Source: Aliigemmobacter aestuarii
GTDB taxonomy: Bacteria; Pseudomonadota; Alphaproteobacteria; Rhodobacterales; Rhodobacteraceae
NCBI RefSeq assembly: GCF_004799285.1
Contig: NZ_SSND01000005.1
Span: 1-64,000, forward strand
Length of the DNA stretch: 64,000 nucleotides
Reading direction: 5' to 3'
The notes beneath the pieces are model-generated. The model saw only the letters and a program-made list of their open reading frames with translations. It did no database searches and had not been told where the DNA came from. Shown one piece after another: positions 37,210 to 45,649 of this stretch. How positions within the stretch are numbered: position 1 is the stretch's first letter; every line of letters begins with the position of its first letter. Both the position numbers and the translations under genes were made by a program.

Positions 37210-37243
37210 GATGCAGTTTTGCGCTTGCGCGATGAAATTTTGC
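37210..37243 (+). promoter_or_regulatory. Phased direct repeats, candidate upstream activator site of the P450 operon
   Basis: GATGCAGTTTTGC (37210-37222) and GATGAAATTTTGC (37231-37243) match at 11 of 13 positions and start 21 bases apart, two helical turns. A weaker third copy is AATAAAGTTTTGC at 37327-37339. They sit about 140-170 bases before the predicted start of transcription, a usual distance for sigma-54 enhancer-binding proteins. The regulator at 44203 is the obvious candidate; binding is inference. Confidence 0.5.
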
Positions 37244-37309
37244 AGCACTGGGTCGCCGCCGCTGCGTCGGGCCGCCCCCGTAGATTGGCGGGAGTTAAAA
37301 AATACTAAA

Positions 37310-37331
37310 TTATTTCAGCGCTTTGAAATAA
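37310..37331. promoter_or_regulatory. Perfect 8-bp inverted repeat upstream of the P450 gene
   Basis: TTATTTCA-GCGCTT-TGAAATAA has eight-base perfect arms and a six-base spacer. It lies between the direct repeats and the -24/-12 element. It could be a second regulator site or a bending-protein site. Confidence 0.5.
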
Positions 37332-37353
37332 AGTTTTGCCCGGTTTCGGAAAA

Positions 37354-37369
37354 TGGCCCCAAACCTGCA
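37354..37369 (+). promoter_or_regulatory. Candidate sigma-54 (-24/-12) promoter of the P450 operon
   Basis: TGGCCCCAAACCTGCA has GG and GC separated by exactly ten bases. Most consensus positions of TGGCACG-N4-TTGCA are kept; the mismatches are A to C, G to C and one T to C. Transcription would start near 37380, about 28 bases before the P450 ATG. The operon encodes both a GAFTGA activator and a sigma-54, which raises the likelihood. Confidence 0.6.
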
Positions 37370-37407
37370 TCTATCCAAGGCAGACGCGCTGATAGCTGGA
37401 GCCTGCC

Positions 37408-38628
37408 ATGACCGATGCCCCCGCCGCCGAGCTGACCCTGGACGATGCCCCCTATCTGGATGTGGCTGATCCGGCCTTCTCGATCCGCTCGCAGGCGGTG
37501 AAGGATGCCCGCGCGCAAAGCTGGTTTGCCCGCACCCCCTATGGCATAGCCGTGCTGCGCTATGACGAGGTGCAGAAGATGCTGCGCCATCCCAAGCTGC
37601 GGCAGGGCAGCCACCTGTGGCCGCAGCATAATGGCGTGACCACCGGCAAGTTCGCGACGTGGTGGTGCAACATGCTGCTGTGCCAGGAAGGCGATACCCA
37701 CGCCCGGCTGCGCCGCATGGCCAACCCCGCCTTCAGCCCCAAGCTGATCGCCGATCTGCAGCCCAAGTTCCAGACACTGGCCAACAGGCTGATCGACGCC
37801 TTCATCGACCGCGGCGAATGCGACTTCATCGCCGAATTCACCGAACCCTACGCCACGGGCGTGATCTGCGACCTGCTGGGCCTGCCGTTCGAGAAGTGGC
37901 GCGAACTGGCCGACATCGCGGGCGACATGGGGCTGGCCCTGGGGGTGACCTTCAAGGAGGATCTGCCAAAGATCGAGGCGGCCATCGCCAGGCTGTTCGA
38001 CTACGCCGAAGAACTGGTGGCGACCCGGCAGGCCAACCCGACCGAGGATTTCATCGGTTATCTGGTGAAATCCCATCAGGATAACCCCGATCAGCTGTCG
38101 CGCCAGGAAATGCTGGACATGATCGTGCTGGCGATCTTTGGCGGCATCGACACCACGCGCAACCAGATCGGTCTGGCGATGGACATGTTCATCCAGAACC
38201 CCGATCAGTGGCGCCTTCTGGGTGAACAGCCCGACCTGGCCAAGGCCGCGGTGGAAGAGGTGATGCGCACCCGCCCGACCACCACCTGGGTCACGCGCGC
38301 CGCGACCGAGGACTTTGAATTCCAGGGCCTGAAGATCAAGGGCGGCACCACGCTGCACCTTTATGGCCAGGCCGCCGCCACCGACCCGGCGGCCATGCCC
38401 GAGGCTGAACGCTTCGACATCACCATCCCGCGCAAGCCGCATTTCGGCTTTGGCGGCGGCACGCATCACTGCCTGGGCCATTTCATCGCCCGTGGCGACA
38501 TGACCGCGGCGCTGGCGCTACTGGCCAGCCGGATGAAGAACCCGCGCTTCAACGGCGAGGTCACCTGGCTGCCCGACAGCGGCAACACCGGCGCCATCGC
38601 CATGCCGATCGCCTTTGACAAGGCCTGA
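37408..38628 (+). CDS. Cytochrome P450, bacterial class I type
   Basis: A 406-residue soluble P450. The heme-ligand motif is FGFGGGTHHCLGHFIARGDM with Cys355, the I-helix is AIFGGIDTTRNQ, and the K-helix ExxR lies in EEVMRTRP. It needs a ferredoxin and a ferredoxin reductase, and both are encoded directly downstream. With two glutamine-synthetase homologues following, the set matches mycobacterial morpholine/piperidine gene organisation, where the P450 hydroxylates a secondary cyclic amine beside nitrogen. That substrate class is inference. It is the first gene of a 14-gene unit behind a sigma-54-like promoter. Confidence 0.94.
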   Translation: MTDAPAAELTLDDAPYLDVADPAFSIRSQAVKDARAQSWFARTPYGIAVLRYDEVQKMLRHPKLRQGSHLWPQHNGVTTGKFATWWCNMLLCQEGDTHARLRRMANPAFSPKLIADLQPKFQTLANRLIDAFIDRGECDFIAEFTEPYATGVICDLLGLPFEKWRELADIAGDMGLALGVTFKEDLPKIEAAIARLFDYAEELVATRQANPTEDFIGYLVKSHQDNPDQLSRQEMLDMIVLAIFGGIDTTRNQIGLAMDMFIQNPDQWRLLGEQPDLAKAAVEEVMRTRPTTTWVTRAATEDFEFQGLKIKGGTTLHLYGQAAATDPAAMPEAERFDITIPRKPHFGFGGGTHHCLGHFIARGDMTAALALLASRMKNPRFNGEVTWLPDSGNTGAIAMPIAFDKA

Positions 38629-38737
38629 ACGGGCTTAGGCCGCACAGACAGGGTGAGGCCCGGCAGGGCCTGATCCATCCCAAGACCGCCGATCCGGCCG
38701 ACAGACGCCGGACAGCTCCAACCAACAGGGAAAGACG

Positions 38738-38926
38738 ATGAAAGTTCACGTGGATATGTCGATCTGCCTGCTGCACGGTCAATGCGTGATCGCGGCGCCG
38801 CAGGTGTTCTCGTTCGATGACGAGGGCGGGCTGGTCTGGTTGGCCGAGGTCGACGACAGCCTGCGCGCCGATGTCGAGGCCGCCTCTGACGCCTGCCCCG
38901 AGCAGGCCATCCAGCTGGGCGACTGA
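38738..38926 (+). CDS. Small P450-partner ferredoxin (3Fe-4S type)
   Basis: A 62-residue acidic ferredoxin with Cys10, Cys16 and Cys53 (SICLLHGQC ... DACPEQAI). The usual second Cys of a 4Fe-4S motif is replaced by His13, a pattern of P450-associated ferredoxins that usually carry a 3Fe-4S cluster. It would pass electrons from the FAD reductase to the P450. CAGGGAAAGACG precedes the ATG. The 109-base spacer after P450 includes a small hairpin AGGCCC-GGCA-GGGCCT that may set relative expression. Confidence 0.92.
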   Translation: MKVHVDMSICLLHGQCVIAAPQVFSFDDEGGLVWLAEVDDSLRADVEAASDACPEQAIQLGD

Positions 38927-38929
38927 CCC

Positions 38930-40156
38930 ATGGCCCCCCGCGTCGTGATCGTGGGGGCATCGCTGGCAGGTTTGCGGACGGCAGAGGCGCTTCATGCGGC
39001 CCTGCCCGATGCTGCGCTGACCCTGATCGGCGATGAACCCCACGCCCCCTACAACCGTCCGCCCCTGTCCAAGGACGTGGCCGAACAGCTGGCAGACGCC
39101 GATGCCGATGCCCACGCGGCGGCGCTGGACAAGCTCACCTTCCGGCATCGTCTGGCCGGGGACCGGATCGACTGGCGGCTGGGGGTTGCGGCGGTGGGGC
39201 TGCACACGGACCAGCGCGAGGTGCTGCTGTCTGACGGGGGCAGGGTCGGTTATGACTGGCTGGTGGCTGCCTCGGGCTTGCGTCCGCGCCAGCTGCCCTT
39301 TGCCGGAGCCGAAGGGCGCCGCCATGTGCTGCGCCGGTTTGACGACGCGGTTGCCCTTGGCGCACAGCTGAAAACGGGCGCGCGGATGCTGGTGGTGGGC
39401 GCAGGCTTCATCGGGTGCGAGATCGCGGCAACTGCGGCGCATCTGGGCCTGACGGTCACGGTGATCGAACCGCAGAGCGCGCCGATGCTGGCGGCCCTGG
39501 GGCCTGAGGTGGCGCAGGCCATGGCGCAGTTTCACCGGGCGCGGGGCATCGACCTGCGCTGCGGCCTGAACGTGACGGGGATTTCCGGCGATGTCGGCCT
39601 GTCCCTGTCGGACGGCACCACCGTCGAGGGTGACCTGCTGGTCGAGGCGGTCGGTTCCATTCCCAATGTGGATTGGCTGACCGACCCGGCGCTGGACCTG
39701 TCGAACGGGGTGCTGACCGATGCGACCATGACTGCCGTGGGCAATCCGCGCATTCTGGCCGTGGGCGATCTGGCGCGGTTTCCGAACCGGCTGTTCGGCC
39801 CCGCTCCGCGCCGGGTGGAACACTGGTGCGTGCCGGGCCAGACCGCCCGTCGGGCGGCCGAAACCATCGCCGCGCGCGAGGCGGGTCGGGAACCGGCCTC
39901 CGATTTCGCACCGATGCCCAGCTTCTGGAGCGATCAGCACGGCCTGCGGCTGCAAAGTTTCGGAGCCCCCGCACTGGCCGACGAGGTCCGCGTGACCGAG
40001 GGCGCGCTGGATCGGATCGGGCAGGCGCCTTGCCTTGTCGAATACCTGCGCGCGGGGCGTCTGACCGGCCTTCTGGGGCTGGGACTGCCGCCCGCGCAAC
40101 TGGCCCGCCATCGCCCGCGGCTGGATGCCGCCCTTTCCGAAACCCTTCCCGCCTGA
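38930..40156 (+). CDS. NAD(P)H:ferredoxin reductase, FAD-dependent (class I P450 partner)
   Basis: A 408-residue flavoprotein of the putidaredoxin-reductase type. It has the FAD motif VIVGASLAGLRTAEAL, the APYNRPPLSK motif near residue 40, the NAD-binding LVVGAGFIGCEIAA in the middle and the second FAD motif ILAVGDLARF. The C-terminal ferredoxin-reductase domain is present. It starts three bases after the ferredoxin stop, so the two are translationally linked. It completes a three-component monooxygenase. Confidence 0.93.
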   Translation: MAPRVVIVGASLAGLRTAEALHAALPDAALTLIGDEPHAPYNRPPLSKDVAEQLADADADAHAAALDKLTFRHRLAGDRIDWRLGVAAVGLHTDQREVLLSDGGRVGYDWLVAASGLRPRQLPFAGAEGRRHVLRRFDDAVALGAQLKTGARMLVVGAGFIGCEIAATAAHLGLTVTVIEPQSAPMLAALGPEVAQAMAQFHRARGIDLRCGLNVTGISGDVGLSLSDGTTVEGDLLVEAVGSIPNVDWLTDPALDLSNGVLTDATMTAVGNPRILAVGDLARFPNRLFGPAPRRVEHWCVPGQTARRAAETIAAREAGREPASDFAPMPSFWSDQHGLRLQSFGAPALADEVRVTEGALDRIGQAPCLVEYLRAGRLTGLLGLGLPPAQLARHRPRLDAALSETLPA

Positions 40157-40165
40157 GGACGCAAG

Positions 40166-41479
40166 ATGACCCAACTTTCTGCCGCCCTTGACCGTTTCGA
40201 TGCCGAAGTGTTGCATGTCGGCCAGTTCGATCTGGCCTCGGTGTTCCGCGAACGCAGGCTGCGCCGTGCGCAATTCCTGGATTGGGCGCAGGACCCGCGC
40301 TTTGCCAATGTCATCGCCTATTGGGATACCAACGACAGCCTGTTCGGTGGCAGCCGCTATTACACCGAAACGGTCGAGATCGACCCCGCCTCGATGCGCC
40401 GCAATCCGTCTGAACCCGGCGCGGTCACGGTGATCGCCGAACTTTCGGGCGAGGCAAGGGAACTGATGCCGCGCCAGGTGCTGCGCCGCCAGATCGAACG
40501 TGCGGCCGCCATGGGCTACAAGGTGGACGCCGCCTTCGAATTCGAATTCATCCTGCTGGACGAAGATGCCGGCAGCGTGCGCGCCAAGGGCTTTTCCGGG
40601 CTTGAGAAATTCGCGCCGGACAACAAGTGCTGGTCGGGCACCACCGCCAATGCCCATGCCGGTTTCATCGCCGCGCTGGAGGCCGAGGTTCTGGGCCATG
40701 ACGTGGCGCTGCACGGTCTGGGCGTCGAGCTGGGGCCAGGCTGCCTTGAGGGCACGCTGGCCGCGACCGAGGGCCTGCGTGCCGCCGACGATGCCGCCTT
40801 CTTCCGGCTGGCCACCCGTGCCTTTGCGCGCAAGAACGGCAAGACCGCCAGCTTCATGCCCTATCTGGGCGCCGAATATCCGGGCATCGGCGGACATATC
40901 TGCCTGAGCCTGAAGGATGCGCAGACCGGGCAGAACCTGTTCTCCAGCCCCGACGGCCATACCAACGCACTGGCCGGGCAGTTCATCGCCGGGATGATGG
41001 ATCTGGTGCCGCAGGCCTTTGCTATGTGCACGGGCACCGTGAACGCCTATCGCCGCCTTGCCCCGGGAAGCTGGGCGCCCAAGTCGCTGACCTGGGCCGA
41101 ACATCCCTTCACCGTCGCTGTGCGTTCCGCCCCGCATTCCGGGCCGCTGGCGCGGCTGGAATTCCGGGTGCCGCCGGCCGATTGCAACCCCTACCTGACC
41201 ATGGCGCTGATGCTGGGGGCGGGGCTTGACGGGATCGAACGCGGCCTTGCCGCGCCGGCCGCCACCCAGTCCGCGGGGCCTGACCATGTGCCTGAAGGTG
41301 CGCAGCGCTTCCCGCGCGATCTGGCCGAGGCCGCCGACCGCATGGCCGCCAGCGCCGACGCGCGCCGCATCTGGGGCGATGCTTTCATCGACAATTACGC
41401 GGCCGCCTGCCGCGCCGAATACGCCAGCCTTGCCAAGGCGGTCAGCGCCGAAGAGCGCGCCCGCTACCTCGAGGCCTGA
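40166..41479 (+). CDS. Glutamine-synthetase homologue 1 (gamma-glutamyl-amine ligase-like)
   Basis: A 437-residue member of the glutamine synthetase superfamily. It shows the first Glu motif AAFEFEFILL, the GVELGPGCLEGTL metal/glutamate segment, GIGGHICLSL with the conserved His, and RLEFRVPPADCNPYLTMA at the C-terminal active site. The ATP-binding KP of true GlnA (MPKP) is replaced by MPY. It resembles PuuA-like and gamma-glutamyl-amide synthetases that join glutamate to an amine. It starts nine bases after the ferredoxin reductase. It is probably a catabolic ligase rather than the assimilatory glutamine synthetase. Confidence 0.88.
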   Translation: MTQLSAALDRFDAEVLHVGQFDLASVFRERRLRRAQFLDWAQDPRFANVIAYWDTNDSLFGGSRYYTETVEIDPASMRRNPSEPGAVTVIAELSGEARELMPRQVLRRQIERAAAMGYKVDAAFEFEFILLDEDAGSVRAKGFSGLEKFAPDNKCWSGTTANAHAGFIAALEAEVLGHDVALHGLGVELGPGCLEGTLAATEGLRAADDAAFFRLATRAFARKNGKTASFMPYLGAEYPGIGGHICLSLKDAQTGQNLFSSPDGHTNALAGQFIAGMMDLVPQAFAMCTGTVNAYRRLAPGSWAPKSLTWAEHPFTVAVRSAPHSGPLARLEFRVPPADCNPYLTMALMLGAGLDGIERGLAAPAATQSAGPDHVPEGAQRFPRDLAEAADRMAASADARRIWGDAFIDNYAAACRAEYASLAKAVSAEERARYLEA

Positions 41480-41505
41480 CGGACAAGACAACAGGGAGAA
41501 GCAAA

Positions 41506-42984
41506 GTGCATACCGATACCGACTATCACCGCGACATAGAGGCCCCCGGCCGCGCCGAGATGGTGAAACGCGTCCGCGACAAGATCGACGCACTGGGCGT
41601 GGAATACATCTATTATCAGTACATCTCGATCACCGGCCGCGTGATGGGCAAGGCTGCCCCGTCGCGCCACTGGGAAACCCAGGCCCGCAAGGGCGTGCAG
41701 ACCTGGATGGGCGGCGTGACGAACGTCACCCCGGATTTCAAGGGCAACCTGATCGGATTTGACAGCAACGCGATGGAATGTATAGCGCTGCCCGACCCCG
41801 ACACCTTCTGCCAGTTGCCCTGGGACAAGCGCGTGGCCCGCGTGTTCTGCACGCTGTATTACAGCCTTGAGGATTACACCTCGCCGGGGATGTATTACGA
41901 GCATGACACCCGCGGCAACCTGAAGCGGTTTGACGCGCAGTTCCGCAAGGACCACAACGGCCTGCACCTGCGCGTCGGGCTGGAGCCCGAGATGCTGTGG
42001 CTGAAGCCGAAGGCGGGCGAGGTGCGCCCCTATGAAGGCATCACCGAGGCCTTCGCCTATCATATCGGCCAGTTCGAAAGCGCCCGCGACATCTGGATGC
42101 AGGTGTCGGATTATGCCCGCGCCATGGGGCTGGACATGATCCAGGGCGATTGCGAAGACGCGCCCGGCCAGATCGAGCTCAACTACCAGTTCGACGACGC
42201 GCTGCAGACCTGCGACCGGATGACCACGTACCGCCAGATCTGCGCCGAGGTGGCGCGCCAGCATGGGCTGATCGCCTGTTTCATGGCCAAGCCCTTCATG
42301 GGTTATGCCGCGAACGGCTGTCACCACAATTGTTCGATCTGGACCGGCGGCTCGCGCGAGATGCAGCAACTGGTGCCGGGCGAACTGCCTGGCATGGAGG
42401 AGCTGTTCGAATATTCCAAGGGCGGCGTGAACGAGTTCGAGAACAAGGAAGGCGGCTGGATTCCCACCGAAATCGGCCGCCATGTCCTGGGCGGCAGCTT
42501 GAAGCATATCGATGCGCTGACCTGCCTTGGCGCCTCGACCGTCAACAGCTATCGCCGGTTCAACGATTACGGCCTCTGGGCGCCGATCGGGGCAAACTGG
42601 GGTCTACAGAACCGCAGCTGCACGATCCGCATCAGTTCGCCCGACCGTTTCGAGTTCCGCGCCGTGGACAGCATGGTGAACCCGCATCTGTTCTGCGGGG
42701 CACTGTTGAAGGCGATGGATGACGGGCTGAAGAATCAGATTGACCCGGGTCCGCCGGAAAGTCGCAATGTCACGACGGTCTGGCAATCGGGCGAACCGGT
42801 GAAATTGATCCCGCTGAATCTGCACGATGCGCTGGAGGCGCTGAAAAAGGACGATGTGATCCGTTCGGCGCTTCCGGGGCGGCTCTATGACGTGTTTGAT
42901 GAGTACAAGCGTGACGAATGGACACGCTTCCTGCGGGAGGTGACCAACTGGGATGTGGAGCGGTATCTGCATTGCGTGCCGTGA
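41506..42984 (+). CDS. Glutamine-synthetase homologue 2, GTG start
   Basis: A 492-residue glutamine-synthetase-family protein, longer at the N-terminus than homologue 1 and only distantly like it. Motifs are GLEPEMLWL, DCEDAPGQIELNYQFDDAL, AKPFMGYAANGCHHNCSIW and RFEFRAVDSMVNPHLFCG. The start is GTG preceded by GGGAGAAGC. Homologues of this size accompany secondary-amine degradation genes. Two ligases in tandem suggest two amine substrates (for example parent amine and ring-opened product) or a heteromeric enzyme; which is correct cannot be seen here. Confidence 0.87.
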   Translation: MHTDTDYHRDIEAPGRAEMVKRVRDKIDALGVEYIYYQYISITGRVMGKAAPSRHWETQARKGVQTWMGGVTNVTPDFKGNLIGFDSNAMECIALPDPDTFCQLPWDKRVARVFCTLYYSLEDYTSPGMYYEHDTRGNLKRFDAQFRKDHNGLHLRVGLEPEMLWLKPKAGEVRPYEGITEAFAYHIGQFESARDIWMQVSDYARAMGLDMIQGDCEDAPGQIELNYQFDDALQTCDRMTTYRQICAEVARQHGLIACFMAKPFMGYAANGCHHNCSIWTGGSREMQQLVPGELPGMEELFEYSKGGVNEFENKEGGWIPTEIGRHVLGGSLKHIDALTCLGASTVNSYRRFNDYGLWAPIGANWGLQNRSCTIRISSPDRFEFRAVDSMVNPHLFCGALLKAMDDGLKNQIDPGPPESRNVTTVWQSGEPVKLIPLNLHDALEALKKDDVIRSALPGRLYDVFDEYKRDEWTRFLREVTNWDVERYLHCVP

Positions 42985-43015
42985 TCGCCCCCGCATCGTG
43001 AGAGGAGAAGCTGCC

Positions 43016-44206
43016 ATGACCCGTCCCGACAAGCCCTGCCTGTTCCGGTCCGGCCGGATGGTCGATGTGCTTTCGGCGGATGGCCGGGTGCTTGCGCTGG
43101 ATGACGCGCAGGCCGAACGACTTGGTCTGGATGCCGGAACGGCGATTGGCAGCCCCTGGTCGCGCCTCTATTCACTGGAGGCGCGGCAACGTATCGCCGG
43201 GCTGTTTTCGGCCCGGTCGCCCCTGCCGAGGGTCGTGCCGCTGACGCTGCGCGCCTCTGACGGGCAGATGATCCCCACGACGGCCGTGGCGGAACTGTTC
43301 GAGGCCGAGGACGGCCTGTGCCTGCGGCTGTGCAAATGGCCCGCCGGAAGCGAGCTGGACGATGTGGCAGCTCTGGCCGAGGCCAACGAGGTGCTTTCCG
43401 GCATCGTCGCGGCGTCGTCCGATGCGGGCTGGTGCATGGAATGGACCGACCCGGTGGACCTGTCCGCCCCCGAGCATGAAATCGTGCGCCAGGTTTTTGA
43501 AAACGGGCCGTTCTGGCGGTTCTGCAACGGGGCGATGGCGCGCCTTTACCGAACCCCCGCCGGGCAGGAGTTCAACCAGCGTCCGGTGGCCGAGATCTTT
43601 CCCCGCACCCCCGAGAACGAGGATTTCATCCGCCGCCTGATCCGCGCGGATTTCGACATCAACGGCACGCCCTCGCGCGATCTGCGCTATGACGGGCTGT
43701 TCATCGATGTGGAAAACGATGTGCGCGGCCACATCCGCGGCAACCGTCTGTTCCGCATGTGGGGCACGGTGCGCGATGTGTCCAAGCACGTCCGCCGCGA
43801 AACCCAGCTGAAGGACGAGATCGCCTTTCTTCAGGCGGTGCTGACGTCGCTGCCCGATCCGCTGCTGGTGGCGGATGCCTACGGGACGATCCAGTTCGCC
43901 AACATGGCTGCCGAAGCCCTGTTCGAGGCGCCGGCCGACCGGCTGACCCAGATGCGGTTTGATGACCTTGTCACCGGCGCGGTCCCGTTCGACCGGCTGT
44001 TTGCCGATGCGCGGGTGTCGATGATCTCGACCGCGCGGGCGCCCTTCACGGCGGGCGTTCCGCTGCCGGGGGGTGCTGTCCGGATCGAGGGCACCGCCCA
44101 GATCTTCGAGATGCGCGGCGTCACCTTTCTGGCCGTCTGCCTGCGCCATATCCCGCGGTCTGTGGAACGTGAAAACATGATGGCGCCGGGGGGACGTCCG
44201 GAATGA
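43016..44206 (+). CDS. PAS-domain sensory protein
   Basis: A 396-residue cytoplasmic protein with at least two PAS-like regions: about 130-265 ([16 protein letters not shown] ... [23 protein letters not shown]) and about 275-370 ([30 protein letters not shown]). No kinase, HTH or output domain is visible. AGGAGAAGCTGCC precedes the ATG at 43016. Its stop overlaps the next gene, the sigma-54 activator, by four bases, so it probably works as the sensor partner that controls that activator. Confidence 0.82.
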   Translation: MTRPDKPCLFRSGRMVDVLSADGRVLALDDAQAERLGLDAGTAIGSPWSRLYSLEARQRIAGLFSARSPLPRVVPLTLRASDGQMIPTTAVAELFEAEDGLCLRLCKWPAGSELDDVAALAEANEVLSGIVAASSDAGWCMEWTDPVDLSAPEHEIVRQVFENGPFWRFCNGAMARLYRTPAGQEFNQRPVAEIFPRTPENEDFIRRLIRADFDINGTPSRDLRYDGLFIDVENDVRGHIRGNRLFRMWGTVRDVSKHVRRETQLKDEIAFLQAVLTSLPDPLLVADAYGTIQFANMAAEALFEAPADRLTQMRFDDLVTGAVPFDRLFADARVSMISTARAPFTAGVPLPGGAVRIEGTAQIFEMRGVTFLAVCLRHIPRSVERENMMAPGGRPE

Positions 44207-45615
44207 CGCTGCCGCCCGTCGCGCATACGAACCAGAGCGCCCCCGGCGCCGAGCTGGACCGTGCGCGGCTGTTGCTGGCGGCCTTCGATTCCGCGCCCGA
44301 CGGGATCATCGTGCTGGACGGCGCCGGACGCATCGTCCAGATCAACCGCGAGGCCCTGGCCATCAGCGGCCTGCGCGACAGAAAACCCTTGGGCCAGACC
44401 CTTGATGCGGTCGCCCCCGACAGCCCGCTGAACTGGACTCCGGTGCAGGAAATGCTGGCCGGGAGGCACACCGGCGAGGTGATCATCCGGTCCGAAAACA
44501 TCGGGACGGTCTTTGTCACCCTGCGCCGCGTGGCCGAGATGCCGGGGGCGGTGATCCTGACGTTGCGCGATCTGGCGGTGTTCGACCATGCCCGCCGCAT
44601 GGCCAGCGGCCAGCGTGACCCGGCCAGCTTCACCTCGACGGTGGAACGCCGGCTGCGGCCGGATTTCGCCCGCCAGCGCCAGCTGTCGCCCTACCTGGAC
44701 CGCATCATCGCCCGTGGCGAACGTGCGCTTTTGCAGGGCGCGCGCGTGATCATCACCGGCGAAAGCGGCGTGGGCAAGACCGAGATCGCCCGCCACCTGC
44801 ACAGCTTTGTCGCCAATGCCGCCGATCCCTTTGTCGCGGTGAACTGCGCGGCCATCCCCGAAAGCCTGTTTGAATCCGAATTGTTCGGCTACGAGAAGGG
44901 CGCTTTCACCGGGGCCTCGTCCGACGGCAAGAAGGGCCTGATCGAGGCGGCCGACGGCGGCACGCTGTTTCTGGACGAGATCGGCGAAATTCCCCTGACC
45001 CTTCAGGCCAAACTGCTGAGCTTTCTTGAGGACGGGCTGTTCCTGCGCGTCGGTTCCACCCGGCTGCGGCGGGTGAATGTGCGCATCATCTCGGCCACCA
45101 ACCGCGACCTTCTGGAGATGGCCGGGGAACGCAAGTTCCGCGAAGACCTCTATTACCGGCTGGCAGTGGTGAACATGCCGATCAAGCCGCTGCGCGAGAT
45201 GCCGGAACTGCTGGACCATCTGATCGAACGGTTCATCACCGCGATCAATCAGCGCCGCACCGTGCCCATGGTCCTGTCGGCCGATTTGCTGGGCCGGCTG
45301 AAGGCCTATCGTTACCCGGGCAATATCCGCGAACTGTCGAATCTGCTGCAGCAGATCTCGGTTCTGGGTGATGACGAGGATGAACTGCCGCGCCGCCTGG
45401 GGGGGCTGGACCCTGCCCGGCCCGCCGTAGCGCCCGCCACGCTGCCCGCCACGGGCTCGGCCGATGACGGCCAGACCTTGCGCGACCGCGTGGCGGCCTT
45501 CGAGATGCGCGCGATCGAAGATGCGATCCGCCTGCATGGCAGCAAGCGCAAGGCTGCCGCTGCCCTGGGTGTCGATATCGGCACCATCGTCCGAAAAACA
45601 AAGAAAGAGCCCTGA
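44203..45615 (+). CDS. Sigma-54-dependent enhancer-binding protein (PAS-AAA+-Fis HTH)
   Basis: A 470-residue transcription activator. An N-terminal PAS domain (about 22-130; [21 protein letters not shown]) precedes an AAA+ domain with Walker A GESGVGKT (186-193), the sigma-54-contacting GAFTGA (233-238) and Walker [11 protein letters not shown] (252-261). A C-terminal Fis-type helix-turn-helix follows ([27 protein letters not shown]). GAFTGA is intact, so it should activate sigma-54 promoters. It overlaps the PAS gene by ATGA. Its natural target is the operon promoter near 37354, and an rpoN paralogue lies at the operon end. Confidence 0.93.
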   Translation: MTLPPVAHTNQSAPGAELDRARLLLAAFDSAPDGIIVLDGAGRIVQINREALAISGLRDRKPLGQTLDAVAPDSPLNWTPVQEMLAGRHTGEVIIRSENIGTVFVTLRRVAEMPGAVILTLRDLAVFDHARRMASGQRDPASFTSTVERRLRPDFARQRQLSPYLDRIIARGERALLQGARVIITGESGVGKTEIARHLHSFVANAADPFVAVNCAAIPESLFESELFGYEKGAFTGASSDGKKGLIEAADGGTLFLDEIGEIPLTLQAKLLSFLEDGLFLRVGSTRLRRVNVRIISATNRDLLEMAGERKFREDLYYRLAVVNMPIKPLREMPELLDHLIERFITAINQRRTVPMVLSADLLGRLKAYRYPGNIRELSNLLQQISVLGDDEDELPRRLGGLDPARPAVAPATLPATGSADDGQTLRDRVAAFEMRAIEDAIRLHGSKRKAAAALGVDIGTIVRKTKKEP

Positions 45616-45649
45616 GGGCCGCAATCCCAACCAACAGGAGAGAGAGAAG

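Larger units (their letters stand above)
36835..37407. other. Long regulatory intergenic region upstream of the P450 operon
   Basis: These 573 bases contain no convincing gene. The first half carries only short frames; one minus-strand frame at 36666-37052 has a hydrophobic start (LMPLAFGTILGGLTVAALGL) that may be a decayed membrane-protein fragment. From about 37205 the DNA becomes AT-rich and holds two phased direct repeats, a perfect 8-bp inverted repeat and a -24/-12-like element, listed separately. Confidence 0.6.

Noticed and set aside
38561-41593. Long minus-strand open frame (1010 codons)
   Set aside because: It lies opposite P450-ferredoxin-reductase-GS genes that have clear motifs; its translation is low-complexity with no family signature.
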